DNA from: Bacillus sp. ISL-45
GTDB taxonomy: Bacteria; Bacillota; Bacilli; Bacillales; Cytobacillaceae
NCBI RefSeq assembly: GCF_018613195.1
Contig: NZ_JAGGQQ010000024.1
Coordinates: 55,580 to 119,579, forward strand
Length of the DNA: 64,000 bases
Direction: 5' to 3'
Below the pieces are notes generated by a model, which saw only the letters and a program-made list of their open reading frames with translations, searched no databases and was not told the DNA's origin. The translations under genes were made by a program, and so were the position numbers. Positions 10,185-19,185 of this stretch are shown one piece after another (position 1 is the first letter of the stretch; the number at the start of each line of letters is the position of its first letter).

Positions 10185-11084
10185 ATGTATGATTGCCTCA
10201 TAGTTGGAGGCGGGATTGCCGGGCTACAGGCGGCGATACAGCTTGGGCGATACGATCATAATGTGATGGTTTTGGATGCAGGTGATGGCCGGTCGGCGAT
10301 TTGCCAGAGCTACCATAATATCCTTGGCTATCCAGATGGAGTAAGCGGACCTTACTTAAGAGAAATCGGCCGTCAGCAGGCGGAGCAATATGGTGTTGAA
10401 TTCGTGATTGGCAAGGCTGAAAGTGCCGAAAAGATGGAGAGTGGATTCGAAGTAAAGGCAGAGAGCGGCGACACATACAAGGCGAAGACTATACTTCTGG
10501 CCACGGGCGTCATGGATCGGATTCCCCCATTTCCTGAGCTGATGCCCACGCTTGGAATCAGTGTGTATATTTGTCCGGATTGCGATGGCCATGAAGTGAA
10601 AGACAAGTCCACAATCGTGATGGGATCGGGCAACCCTGGTGCGAACATGGCATTGACCCTGAATTATTTCACGAACAAACTCACCTATGTAAATCACGAA
10701 AACAAAGAAGTGGATGAGGAAACAATGACCTCATTGAAGGAAAAAGGCATAAAGTATGTCGAAGGGCCGATTGAAAAAGTGCTGGCAGATGGCCCTGACT
10801 TCAGGGGAGTTGTGCTTGCTAACGGTGAGGAACTCACTTCAGAACGCGGCTTCATAGCTTTCGGCGGTAATGAAGTGAAATCGCAGCTCGCACAACAACT
10901 CGGCGTCGATCTTCATAAAAACAAGCATGTTTTAGTAGATCCGCGGACAAAAATGACCAATGTCGACAAAGTCTGGGCTGCAGGTGACCTTGTCGCCCAT
11001 TCTGAGCAAACGACCATTGCGATGGGAGACGGCATGCAGGCCAGCATCTGGATTCATAAGACACTTTTAGCGGATAAGGGATAG
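10185..11084 (+). CDS. NAD(P)/FAD-dependent oxidoreductase, thioredoxin reductase-like
   Basis: A 299-residue flavoprotein. An N-terminal FAD-binding GGGIAGLQAA is followed by a CPDC pair in the place of the TrxR redox motif, a second nucleotide-binding GSGNPGANMA, and a C-terminal VWAAGD FAD motif. The NADPH-site glycine motif differs from classical TrxR, so the electron donor and partner are uncertain. It could be a ferredoxin/thioredoxin reductase-like or bacillithiol-disulfide-reductase-like protein. The start is ATG 10185 (MYDCLIVGGG), preceded by AAAGGCGGTGG; the frame open from 10155 includes 5' untranslated sequence. Confidence 0.85.
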   Translation: MYDCLIVGGGIAGLQAAIQLGRYDHNVMVLDAGDGRSAICQSYHNILGYPDGVSGPYLREIGRQQAEQYGVEFVIGKAESAEKMESGFEVKAESGDTYKAKTILLATGVMDRIPPFPELMPTLGISVYICPDCDGHEVKDKSTIVMGSGNPGANMALTLNYFTNKLTYVNHENKEVDEETMTSLKEKGIKYVEGPIEKVLADGPDFRGVVLANGEELTSERGFIAFGGNEVKSQLAQQLGVDLHKNKHVLVDPRTKMTNVDKVWAAGDLVAHSEQTTIAMGDGMQASIWIHKTLLADKG

Positions 11085-11099
11085 TGATTCGTGATTAAT

Positions 11100-11257
11100 C
11101 CCTGTTGAGAGCGATATAATCCCCTTTGGGAGCGATATAATCCCCTTTGGGAGCGATATATTCCCTGTTTGGAGCGATATAATCCCTGTTGGCAGCGATA
11201 TAATCCCGATTGAAAACAATATAATCCCTGTTGGAAACCTAAATTCCCTTTGGATAT
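11100..11257. repeat. 21-nt tandem array C (about 7-8 copies)
   Basis: GCGAT (or a degenerate form) recurs at 11111, 11132, 11153, 11174, 11195 and 11216, exactly 21 nt apart, with the unit GAGCGATATAATCCCCTTTGG. It lies in the convergent gap between two oxidoreductase genes. Because 21 is a multiple of three, it gives a spurious open frame with a 7-residue period on the minus strand. Confidence 0.92.
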
Positions 11258-11260
11258 AAT

Positions 11261-11294
11261 GAAAGCCGCCACTCAGACATGAATGGCGGCTTCG
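11261..11294. terminator. Terminator hairpin in a convergent gap
   Basis: AAGCCGCCA and TGGCGGCTT pair around a 12-nt loop, with T-rich sequence following on the minus strand. It serves the Rieske-protein gene and possibly both directions. Confidence 0.7.
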
Positions 11295-11296
11295 CT

Positions 11297-12832
11297 TTAT
11301 TCAAAATCAATTTTTTTCAGCGGCAGTTCGGCTGGACCTTCAATGACATCCCCCTTGTAGGAGAAACGGGAGCCATGGCATGGGCAGTCCCATGTGCGTT
11401 CGCCGTTATTCCACTCGAGTTCGCAGCCCATATGGGTACAAGTTGTATCGACGACGTGAAGCTGGCCATTTTCATCGCGATAGGCGCCGGCACGCTTGCC
11501 GTTGACTGTCACGGCTGCGCCCTCGTCACTTTCAAGTGATGTCGCCTGGGTTGATGGGCGTTCCAGCTTTCCTTTTATAAGCGTTTTCGCAATGTGTGCG
11601 TTAGTTGAAATGATTTTCCTTAACTCAGGATCGGCTTTGAATCTTTGCGGGTCAAAGACTTCCTTGTAAGGATTGTCTTTTTTCAAAATTAAGTCACTGA
11701 TCAGCAGAGCAGCATTAGTACTGTTTGACATGCCCCATTTCCTGTAGCCTGTTGCCACAAAGATATTCTCTGTGGCGGCGGAGTATTGACCGACGAAAGG
11801 GATTTTATCAAAGGTTGTTGGGTCCTGGGCAGACCACCTAAACGGGATTTCCTTCACGCCAAACGTTTCTCCTGCAAATGCCTCAAGTGCTTCATAGTAT
11901 TGATGAGTATTCGTTTTATGACCTACCTTATGACTGTCCCCGGCAAACAGGACTAATTTCTCCCCGTTCCAATCGGTATAGCGAAGGGAACGTGTAGGAG
12001 TTTCGGCGTTGATGTACATTCCTCCAGGAAATTCCTTTTCGGTTCTGACTGCCAGGAGATAAGACCGGTTAATATGCATTCTGGAAAAATAAAATCCCTT
12101 TAAATCGTAAAAAGGAAAGTGAGAGCTGATGATCATCTGATTACAGTGCACCTTATGATTATCTCTTGTCGTGATAACCGGTTCAGAGCCTTCTTCCATA
12201 TCAACTGCTGTGGTATTTTCGTAAATTTGCCCGCCCATTTCCGTAAATTCTTTCACAAGATGGTGCAAATATTTTAAGGGATGGAATTGAGCCTGGTCTC
12301 TCATAACTACAGCCGCCATTGCGTTTACCGGAATCGGCACCTCTGACACGTACTCGCTTCCGATGACACCAAGCTTTTCATAAGCCTTGAATTCATTGAT
12401 CAGGCTCTCCATTTCCTTATCGGAATTCGTATAGATATAAGCATCTTCTTCGGTTAAATCACAGTCGATCTGCTGCTCTTTGACAATGTTTTTAACAAAT
12501 TGCATAGCATCATAATTTGCCTGGTAGTAAAGCTTCGCCTTTTCTTCACCAAAGTGGCTGATCAGTTCATCATAGATAACCCCGTGCTGTGCAGTAATTT
12601 TTGCGGTCGTATGTCCGGTAGTCCCGTTTAGAATGGAACCTGCTTCGATGACGGCGACCTTTGCTCCTGATTTAGCAAGCAAGTAGGCTGATGTCAAACC
12701 CGTCATTCCGCCTCCAACAATAGCAATGTCGACTTTTAAATCCTGCTCAAGTTTAGGGAAAGACGGAAGCTCTGCTGTTTTACGCCAATACGGTTCCGGA
12801 AAACGCGGCAGCTTTGAAGTATAATCGTTCAT
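11297..12832 (-). CDS. FAD-dependent oxidoreductase with C-terminal Rieske [2Fe-2S] domain (YhfW-like)
   Basis: A fusion of about 511 residues. Residues from about 35 to 390 form a DAO-type FAD domain (VDIAIVGGGMTGL, later FVATGYRKWGMSNS). The last 90 residues form a Rieske domain with CTHMGC and CPCHGSRF, supplying Cys/His ligands for a [2Fe-2S] cluster. The architecture matches B. subtilis YhfW, of unknown physiological substrate. It is a cytoplasmic redox enzyme. The start is ATG 12832, 7 nt after AAGGAGG; two TTG codons directly upstream in frame are less well placed. Confidence 0.9.
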   Translation of the reverse strand: MNDYTSKLPRFPEPYWRKTAELPSFPKLEQDLKVDIAIVGGGMTGLTSAYLLAKSGAKVAVIEAGSILNGTTGHTTAKITAQHGVIYDELISHFGEEKAKLYYQANYDAMQFVKNIVKEQQIDCDLTEEDAYIYTNSDKEMESLINEFKAYEKLGVIGSEYVSEVPIPVNAMAAVVMRDQAQFHPLKYLHHLVKEFTEMGGQIYENTTAVDMEEGSEPVITTRDNHKVHCNQMIISSHFPFYDLKGFYFSRMHINRSYLLAVRTEKEFPGGMYINAETPTRSLRYTDWNGEKLVLFAGDSHKVGHKTNTHQYYEALEAFAGETFGVKEIPFRWSAQDPTTFDKIPFVGQYSAATENIFVATGYRKWGMSNSTNAALLISDLILKKDNPYKEVFDPQRFKADPELRKIISTNAHIAKTLIKGKLERPSTQATSLESDEGAAVTVNGKRAGAYRDENGQLHVVDTTCTHMGCELEWNNGERTWDCPCHGSRFSYKGDVIEGPAELPLKKIDFE

Positions 12833-13012
12833 CAACAATCCTCCTTAAAATTCTTCATAATAACTAATTTTTCCTATTTTGATAAAAAACATGCTTTATT
12901 CTTTTTACCCGCTTGAAAAAGGACTAGACAAGTTTTTACCAAATTGAACGGGTTGGCTAACAATGGGACGGCTGCATGATAAAATAGAAGCATCAATGAT
13001 TGGAGGGCCAAT

Positions 13013-14353
13013 ATGGAAATCACAGTTGTCGGGACAGGTTATGTTGGCCTTGTCACCGGAGTTTGTTTTGCTGAAGTTGGATACAGTGTAACTTGTTTTG
13101 ATATAGATGAACGTAAAATTGCTGCCCTTTCTGAAGGGAGATGTCCAATTTATGAGCCCGGTCTTGAAGAGATGCTCAAAAAGAATCTTAAGGAAGGCCG
13201 GCTTCGTTTTACATTCGATACTAAATTGGCCTGTAAAAATAAGGATTACCTTTTTATCGCTGTCGGGACGCCTGAAAATGAAGATGGGTCGGCGAACCTT
13301 GAATATCTGGAGGCATCGATTGATCAGATTGGCTTGAATCTGAACAGAGATGCAGTCATAGTCATTAAAAGCACCGTGCCGGTAGGGACAAATGAGAGGG
13401 TTTATAAGAAGCTTCAGGAGAGCATTCCGGACAATATCCAGGTGAAAGTCGTTTCAAATCCTGAGTTCCTTCGTGAAGGCTCGGGAATCCTTGATACATT
13501 CCATGCAGACCGGATTGTCATTGGGTCAGACGATCATGAGGCGGGCCGTGCGGTCGCTGATTTATATAAACCTTTTGGCCGGCCTATTTTACAGACAGAT
13601 ATCCGCAGTGCGGAGCTCATCAAGTATGCTTCCAATGCGTTTTTGGCAACGAAGATCAGTTTCATTAATGAGGTGGCCAATCTATGTGAGCACACAGGCG
13701 CAAATATTGAAGATGTATCAAAAGGAATGGGCATGGACGAAAGGATCGGCAGCCAATTTTTAAAAGCGGGGATTGGCTATGGCGGCTCCTGTTTCCCGAA
13801 GGATACAAAGGCACTTGAAAAGCTGACAGATTACTATAATTATGATTTTAAAATCCTCCGGTCTGTGATCGAGGTGAACAGCAGGCAGAAGCAGCAGCTG
13901 TTTGATAAAGCTCGCGAACTGCTTGGGAAACTTCAGGGGAAAAGGGTGGCTGTCCTGGGGCTGGCGTTCAAGCCGCATACTGATGACATCCGCGAGGCGC
14001 CAGCTGTTGAGCTGATTTCCCTGCTGATTGAAGAGCAGGCGGACATCTCCGTCTATGATCCGGCTGCTTCCGCAAATGTCGCAGACCTTTTTGGCAGCCA
14101 GCTATATTATGCAGAGACAGTGGATGGTGCGATTAAAGGGGCTGATGTCGTCTTCATCATGACCGAGTGGCCGCAAATCACCCAATATGATTTAGAGCGT
14201 TTCCCGCTATTCATGCGAGAACCGGTTATTTTTGACGGAAGGAACTGCTATGACCTGGCCGAGGCGGAGTCAGCTGGTTTAACGTATGTTTCCGTTGGCA
14301 GGAAGGCTGTTAATGTGAATCGGAATCTGGAAAACTCCGGACTTAAGAGCTAA
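13013..14353 (+). CDS. ugd: UDP-glucose 6-dehydrogenase
   Basis: A 446-residue enzyme that oxidises UDP-glucose to UDP-glucuronate with two NAD+. The N-terminal Rossmann motif is GTGYVGLVTG, and the catalytic cysteine is Cys260 in GGSCFPKD. The C-terminal UDP-binding domain has LAFKPHTDDIREAPA. In Bacillus these enzymes feed teichuronic acid or exopolysaccharide synthesis (TuaD, YtcA types). No glycosyltransferase lies nearby, so the pathway here is open. The start has TTGGAGGG upstream. Confidence 0.95.
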   Translation: MEITVVGTGYVGLVTGVCFAEVGYSVTCFDIDERKIAALSEGRCPIYEPGLEEMLKKNLKEGRLRFTFDTKLACKNKDYLFIAVGTPENEDGSANLEYLEASIDQIGLNLNRDAVIVIKSTVPVGTNERVYKKLQESIPDNIQVKVVSNPEFLREGSGILDTFHADRIVIGSDDHEAGRAVADLYKPFGRPILQTDIRSAELIKYASNAFLATKISFINEVANLCEHTGANIEDVSKGMGMDERIGSQFLKAGIGYGGSCFPKDTKALEKLTDYYNYDFKILRSVIEVNSRQKQQLFDKARELLGKLQGKRVAVLGLAFKPHTDDIREAPAVELISLLIEEQADISVYDPAASANVADLFGSQLYYAETVDGAIKGADVVFIMTEWPQITQYDLERFPLFMREPVIFDGRNCYDLAEAESAGLTYVSVGRKAVNVNRNLENSGLKS

Positions 14354-14434
14354 GCGTGAAGAGAACGTGATTGAACCGTCACCCTTCTCTAAGGTAAAAT
14401 TATCCTAAATCCCTTCAATCAAGGAGGAACGAGG

Positions 14435-14911
14435 ATGGCTAAGGTTAAAACGAACGCAATGCGGATTCTCGACACGCAGAAGGTGCCGTATGAGATTCTG
14501 ACTTATGACTCGAAGGATGGCAAGATTGATGGCGTTGCCGTTGCGGGGAAAATTGGCCGAGATGCTGCACAGGTCTACAAGACGCTTGTGGCAGTGGGAT
14601 CAAGTAAGGATCTCTACGTCTTTGTCATTCCTGTCGCAGCCGAGCTCGATCTGAAAAAGGCAGCGAAGGAAGCAGGCGAAAAGAAAGTGGAAATGCTCCC
14701 GGTCAAGGATATTCAGAAATTCACCGGCTATATCCGCGGCGGCTGTTCACCAATCGGCATGAAAAAGAATTATCCTACCTTTTTGGATGAGAGCGCCCAA
14801 GAGCTTGAGACCATCATTGTCAGCGCGGGGAAGATTGGCTTCCAGGTCGAGTTGACTACTGAACATTTATTGAGTACTTCCAAGGGAAAATATGGTCAAT
14901 TGACGAAATAG
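14435..14911 (+). CDS. ybaK: YbaK/EbsC-type aminoacyl-tRNA deacylase (Cys-tRNA(Pro) type)
   Basis: A 158-residue stand-alone editing domain related to the ProRS INS domain. Conserved features are the VYKTLVA segment containing the functional Lys, and GYIRGGCSPIGMKK. The family hydrolyses Cys-tRNA(Pro) and related mischarged tRNAs in the cytoplasm. The start at ATG 14435 follows AAGGAGGAACGAGG. It is single and ends in a strong terminator. Confidence 0.93.
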   Translation: MAKVKTNAMRILDTQKVPYEILTYDSKDGKIDGVAVAGKIGRDAAQVYKTLVAVGSSKDLYVFVIPVAAELDLKKAAKEAGEKKVEMLPVKDIQKFTGYIRGGCSPIGMKKNYPTFLDESAQELETIIVSAGKIGFQVELTTEHLLSTSKGKYGQLTK

Positions 14912-14913
14912 AC

Positions 14914-14943
14914 AAACCACAGCTTAAGGAGCTGTGGTTTTTT
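14914..14943 (+). terminator. Rho-independent terminator after ybaK
   Basis: An 11-bp stem (AAACCACAGCT / AGCTGTGGTTT) with a short loop and a T run. Confidence 0.95.
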
Positions 14944-14980
14944 CAATTAATATCAATTCTAATATCTCTAATATCATTTA

Positions 14981-15195
14981 GGCTTGTTTAAATTGGTCTG
15001 TGATTCCCGTTCCAAACGCTTCGCTTTCCGTGGAGAAGAGTTATGAAAATCCCAACTACCGGAGCTCCTGCGTTCTCCCATGACTTGCTAATTCCGCAGA
15101 ACATTGAGTAGATTCCTTGAATTAACCCCCGTACGAAGAAAGTAAGTTAGCATTTTTGAGAAGTCTTCGCGCCTTCAAAAATCATCATTGGGCAT
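14981..15195 (-). repeat. Dispersed element R1, degenerate inverted copy
   Basis: Its reverse complement aligns with the full copies at 51362-51662 and 58727-59023. Shared landmarks are GAAGGCGCGAAGACT, AATGCTAAC, TTAGCAAGTCATGGG and GGAAAGCGAAGCG. It is divergent and somewhat shortened. With the R2 copy beside it, it explains most of the 635-nt gap before the next gene. Confidence 0.85.
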
Positions 15196-15241
15196 TAACA
15201 AGAGGCTAATTTAAATAACACTTGCCCGGGAAATAGATTTC

Positions 15242-15430
15242 AAAAAGGCTCTTTTCTCAAACTTTGTTGCTCTTGACTACAAAATAGGATTGAATGACCT
15301 ATTTTTCTTCACAAGTACTCTTTTGTGAGAAAAGAGCATGCAAACTTAATACCGACCAACAAAATGGCCTTCTATTACGTTAAAATCGGCTTTAGGATTT
15401 TAACAACAATCTTTACGAAAACCGCCTTCA
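15242..15430 (+). repeat. Dispersed element R2, copy 1
   Basis: About 190 nt running from AAAAAGGCTCTTTTCTC to ACGAAAACCGCCTTC. The reverse complement of this stretch is found at 17286-17463, on the other side of the two-gene cassette. It contains an internal GAAAAGAGC-type inverted repeat. It has no coding capacity. Confidence 0.88.
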
Positions 15431-15546
15431 AAAAAGACAAATTTGGAATGTGATCTGGGCAATCACCCAGAACAAATTCCCTGCATATAGTAAGGAGGAA
15501 GCGAAAACTTTCCGTTTAAACGAACGGTTGGAGGGAGTGCTAATCT

Positions 15547-16644
15547 ATGTCAGGGAAAATCCTGAAATACTTTGCCGGCGGCAACACGGCACGCGGGTTT
15601 TACAGCTTATATGATTCCAGCTTGCAGGGCTTGTCCCGGCTATTCATATTGAAGGGCGGGCCAGGAACAGGAAAATCCTCGCTCATGAAAAAGATCGGCA
15701 ATGAATGGCATGAAAAAGGTTATGATGTACAATTCCTGCATTGTTCATCAGACAATAAATCAATTGATGGCGTGTTAATTCCTGAATTAAATGCCGGGAT
15801 CGTTGACGGAACAGCTCCTCATGTCATCGAACCGAAAGCACCTGGAGCGGTAGAGGAGTACGTCAATCTGGGTGAAGCATGGAATTCCGCAAAGCTTCAG
15901 GAACATAAGGAGAAAATCCTGCAGCTTAGTGAAAAAATCAGTGAGGCATTTAATTCTGCTTACAGCCTTTTTGCCGAAGCGCTGGGAATTCATGACGAAT
16001 GGGAAAAAATCTACATTGAGAACATGGATTTCGATAAGGCGAATGAGCTGACAAACAGATTAATAGATCAATTCTTCGGAGACAGTACATCTTCAGAAGG
16101 AAGCGGCCGGGTGTACGACCGATTCCTTGGCGCCGCCACTCCGGTTGGCGCAGTCGACTTCGTTCCGAACCTGACTGAAACCGTCGGCAAGAGGTACTTC
16201 ATCAAAGGCCGGCCAGGCTCTGGAAAGTCCACCATGCTGAAAAAACTGGCAGCCGAAGCACAGTCTCGCGGATATGACGTTGAAGTCTATCACTGTGGGT
16301 TTGACCCGCACAGCCTGGACATGGTCATTGTCCGCGAGCTTGATTTTGCTATCTTTGACAGCACCGCGCCGCATGAATATTTTCCTGAAAGAGAGACGGA
16401 TGAAATCATCGATATGTATACAGAGTTGATCACTCCTGGTACAGATGAAAAATATGAAGCGGAAATTAAGGATGTCGGCGGAAGGTATAAAGCAAAGATG
16501 AACGAAGCAATCGCATCACTGGCCCACGCAAAAGAACTGCGCGACCAGTTGGAGTCAATCTATATCGAAGCCATGGACTTCGCAAAGGTAGACGAAATCA
16601 CCGGCCAGATTCAAAAGGGTATGGAAAGCCTGGGTGCCAACTAG
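15547..16644 (+). CDS. Tandem P-loop NTPase (PRK06851-like), internally duplicated
   Basis: A 365-residue protein of two homologous halves. Each half has a Walker A (GGPGTGKSS near residue 38, GRPGSGKST near residue 225), then GYDV with an HC pair, then a D-TAPH motif, and ends with a helical segment containing IYIE-MDF. The fold resembles nucleotide or AAA-like kinases, but the substrate is unknown. The start follows GGTTGGAGGG. The next gene begins 53 nt later in the same direction and they are probably co-transcribed. The pair lies between inverted R2 repeats. Confidence 0.85.
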   Translation: MSGKILKYFAGGNTARGFYSLYDSSLQGLSRLFILKGGPGTGKSSLMKKIGNEWHEKGYDVQFLHCSSDNKSIDGVLIPELNAGIVDGTAPHVIEPKAPGAVEEYVNLGEAWNSAKLQEHKEKILQLSEKISEAFNSAYSLFAEALGIHDEWEKIYIENMDFDKANELTNRLIDQFFGDSTSSEGSGRVYDRFLGAATPVGAVDFVPNLTETVGKRYFIKGRPGSGKSTMLKKLAAEAQSRGYDVEVYHCGFDPHSLDMVIVRELDFAIFDSTAPHEYFPERETDEIIDMYTELITPGTDEKYEAEIKDVGGRYKAKMNEAIASLAHAKELRDQLESIYIEAMDFAKVDEITGQIQKGMESLGAN

Positions 16645-16697
16645 CACCGAATTGGGCGTTTTGCGTACATTACAAGGAAGACTTTTAGAGAGGGGAT

Positions 16698-17225
16698 ATG
16701 AGTTTGTACTATAATAACTACAACCCATATGCACAAAATCAACAATTTGAAGATGATTATGGCTTTTATGAAAATGACTTTTACCACCAGGAAGAATTGA
16801 GGACATTCCCTGGAGGACCGGGTGGATTTCCAGGCCAGGGTGGAGGCATTCCTGGAGGTGGGTTTCCGGGGCAAGGCGGTGGCATCCCAGGTGGCGGCTT
16901 CCCAGGCGGAGGACCAGGTGGGTACCCTGGAGGCGGCTTCCCAGGCGGGTACCCTGGAGGCGGCCAGCAGGGAGGAGGACCGCCATCATCACCGCCGCCG
17001 GCCTACGTGCCGCAAGAACAGGCAACGGCATTTGCTGTTGACCCAGGCGGTATCAGAAGATGTATGTACCGCTTTACGTATATCTGGCTGGTCGATGGCA
17101 GAAGCTTCTGGTTCTATCCAATCTTCCTCGGCAGGAATTCCATTGCCGGCTGGAGATGGAGCCGCCGCCGCGGGTGGGTATACTACGGCATGGACCTCAG
17201 ACAGATCCGGTCATTCCAATGTTAA
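16698..17225 (+). CDS. Gly/Pro-rich collagen-like protein with conserved aromatic C-terminal domain
   Basis: A 175-residue protein. The N-terminus is rich in Tyr, Asn and acidic residues. Residues about 38-95 are low-complexity repeats of GGGFPG / GGIPG type, and the last 65 residues form a compact Cys/Trp/Arg-rich domain (RFTYIWLVDGRSFWFYP, ending QIRSFQC). No signal peptide is visible. Similar proteins occur in spore formers, and a spore-surface role is possible but not shown. RBS AGAGAGGGG. It follows the tandem NTPase gene and ends at a terminator. Another frame of the same repeat is open (16822-17250) but is a shadow. Confidence 0.85.
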   Translation: MSLYYNNYNPYAQNQQFEDDYGFYENDFYHQEELRTFPGGPGGFPGQGGGIPGGGFPGQGGGIPGGGFPGGGPGGYPGGGFPGGYPGGGQQGGGPPSSPPPAYVPQEQATAFAVDPGGIRRCMYRFTYIWLVDGRSFWFYPIFLGRNSIAGWRWSRRRGWVYYGMDLRQIRSFQC

Positions 17226-17235
17226 TTTAAACGCC

Positions 17236-17271
17236 AAACGGAGCCCCTGAAAATTTCAGGGGCTCCGTTTT
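17236..17271 (+). terminator. Rho-independent terminator after the Gly/Pro-rich gene
   Basis: A 16-bp stem containing AAACGGAGCCCCTGAAA and its complement, ending in TTTT. Confidence 0.93.
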
Positions 17272-17285
17272 ACCTTTATCATTAA

Positions 17286-17463
17286 AAAAGGCTGTTTTCG
17301 TAAAAATTGTTGTTAAAAGCTTAAAGCCGATTTTAACGTAATATATAACCATTTCGCAGGTCGGTATAAAGTTTGCATGCTCTTTTCTAATAAAAGAGTC
17401 AACTTTGCGAAGAAAAATAGGTCATTCAATCCTATTTAGTGGTCAATAGTGACAAAAGTGCCT
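17286..17463 (-). repeat. Dispersed element R2, copy 2 (inverted relative to copy 1)
   Basis: It matches the reverse complement of 15242-15430 over most of its length. Shared blocks include GCCGATTTTAACGTAAT, GTTTGCATGCTCTTTTCT and AAAAATAGGTCATTCAAT. It runs right up to the stop codon of the minus-strand gene at 17463, taking the place of an ordinary terminator there. Confidence 0.88.
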
Positions 17464-18824
17464 TAAAAAATGATATGCGCAACCAGCACGATGATTGGCA
17501 ATGTAATGAGTGTACGCTGCAGGAAAATGATGAACAATTCCCCGAAGCTGACAGGGATTTTCGATCCAAGCAGCAGTCCGCCAACCTCAGACATATAGAT
17601 AAGCTGTGTGACGGATACCGACGCAATGATGAACCTTGTCATCGGGCTCGCGATATCAGCACCGATTACGGAAGGAAGGAACATATCCGCAAAGCCGACG
17701 ATCAATGTCTCTGATGCCGCCTTCGCCTCAGGTACCTGCATCAGCTCAAGCAGCGGAATGAACGGCATTCCGAGCCACTGGAAAACTGGTGTGTATTCAG
17801 CGACAATCAGCGCCAATGTTCCAAGTGCCATGACGATTGGCGCAACACCCATCCACATATCAAGGATATTGCGGATGCCGGCCAGGAAGAAATCTTTAAA
17901 GCTTTTGTTAGTGCTTGCTTTTTCGACAGCCTGTGCCATACCCCAGGAGAAAGGTGTATAGCCATCAGGAATGTTTTCCTCAGAGTAGTCGTTGTTCTGC
18001 TCGACATAATACGTATCCTGCTTCCTGGAAAGAGGCGGGATTCGCGGAAGGATGACGGCTGCAACCACACCGGCCAGTGTCACAGTCAAATAGAATGGCA
18101 CGAACATTTTAGCAAGGCCTACCTGGGAAATGACGACAAGGCTGAAAGTGATGGAGACAACAGAGAATGTCGTCCCGATGACAGCCGCTTCTCGTCTGGT
18201 ATAATAGCCTTCTTCATATTGCTTGCTCGTCAGGAGGACCCCGATTGTGCCATCGCCGAGCCATGACGTAAGAGTATCGATGGAAGAACGGCCAGGCAAT
18301 GTGAAAATTGGGCGCATGATTTTAGCCATCAAGGTGCCGAACAATTCAAGCAAACCGAAGTTCAGCAATAAAGGCAGGAATAATCCTGCAAAGAGGAAAA
18401 CAGAGAAAAGGATTGGCAAAAGGTCATTGAGCAGCAGTCCGCCTGTGTTAGCTGACCAGACTGCTTCTGGTCCTAATTGAAATAAAGTCATAACTGCAAA
18501 AATAGCTCCTAGTATACGGGCAATGAGCCAGACAGTTGGAACATCGAATAAAGATTTAAGAAAATGATTGCGATTAAGGACTTCTGGTCTAACGCTTTTA
18601 ATCAATAATGTTCCAATTAATGTCAGGACAATGATCACAGTCATGATCGCAGGCAGCGTTCCGCCAAGCAAGTCCTGGAGCCATCCAGAAAGAACAGCGA
18701 TTGGTATCGTGATTTCTCCATTATAGGAGATTGGTAACATAAAGAAAAATATTCCTATTAATGAGGGAATGATAAATGCTAAAAAGTCCCCCGTGGATCT
18801 TCTTTTACGTAATGGTTTTTCCAA
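17463..18824 (-). CDS. YjiH family membrane protein (nucleoside-recognition/Gate domain)
   Basis: A 453-residue protein with about ten hydrophobic segments. Gate-domain features include the LTSWLGDGTIGVLL region and a second half with FADMFLPSVIGADI. YjiH-type proteins are uncharacterised, and Gate domains occur in nucleoside transporters and the spore proteins SpmA/SpmB. The start is TTG at 18824, 7 nt after AAGGGTG. It is monocistronic, with its stop codon touching the R2 repeat. Confidence 0.82.
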   Translation of the reverse strand: MEKPLRKRRSTGDFLAFIIPSLIGIFFFMLPISYNGEITIPIAVLSGWLQDLLGGTLPAIMTVIIVLTLIGTLLIKSVRPEVLNRNHFLKSLFDVPTVWLIARILGAIFAVMTLFQLGPEAVWSANTGGLLLNDLLPILFSVFLFAGLFLPLLLNFGLLELFGTLMAKIMRPIFTLPGRSSIDTLTSWLGDGTIGVLLTSKQYEEGYYTRREAAVIGTTFSVVSITFSLVVISQVGLAKMFVPFYLTVTLAGVVAAVILPRIPPLSRKQDTYYVEQNNDYSEENIPDGYTPFSWGMAQAVEKASTNKSFKDFFLAGIRNILDMWMGVAPIVMALGTLALIVAEYTPVFQWLGMPFIPLLELMQVPEAKAASETLIVGFADMFLPSVIGADIASPMTRFIIASVSVTQLIYMSEVGGLLLGSKIPVSFGELFIIFLQRTLITLPIIVLVAHIIF

Positions 18825-18839
18825 AATGATTCACCCTTA

Positions 18840-19150
18840 AAATACATATTTATAAGCCAAAAATTATTTTAATGCATAACCCCTGTTTTGCCAACACTTT
18901 TCTCTCCCCAATTCCTTCCTGTGTTATATTCTCCTAAAGCAAGCAAGCTAAACTTCAATTCGCCACCCTTATGTAAAATTCAATTTTTTTTAGCAAAATT
19001 CCTCCTGTTTAACGGAAATTCTTAATAGGACTATTACCTTATTTAATAAGAATGATAAAGATTCTTGAAAAAATGGAGCAGTTGGAAGTAGAGGATGGGG
19101 AAGAGGTCGTTTATCAGACCTTTGTTGTCAGGTTAGAGGTTGGAGAATAA
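18840..19150. other. Intergenic stretch without a recognised gene
   Basis: AT-rich spacer upstream of the YjiH gene. It should hold that gene's minus-strand promoter, but no clear -35/-10 pair was found. A 32-codon plus-strand frame (19052-19150) lacks a ribosome binding site and is not called. Confidence 0.5.
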
Positions 19151-19185
19151 AAGGGAGTGCCGTCAAATAGGCACTCCCTTAAAAA
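19151..19185 (-). terminator. Terminator of the mal operon
   Basis: AAGGGAGTGCC and GGCACTCCCTT pair around an 8-nt loop directly after the malL stop codon, with a T-rich tail on either strand. Confidence 0.93.

Noticed and set aside
11054..11272. Minus-strand ORF with a repeated GLYRSQR-like peptide
   Set aside because: It arises from the 21-nt DNA repeat (a multiple of three), has no ribosome binding site and lies in a terminator-bounded convergent gap.
16822..17250. Alternative-frame ORF over the Gly/Pro-rich gene
   Set aside because: It is a shadow of the repetitive GC-rich sequence. The frame at 16698 has the ribosome binding site and the conserved C-terminal domain.
19052..19150. Plus-strand 32-codon ORF near the mal operon terminator
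   Set aside because: No ribosome binding site or recognisable product, and it ends inside the region of the opposing terminator.
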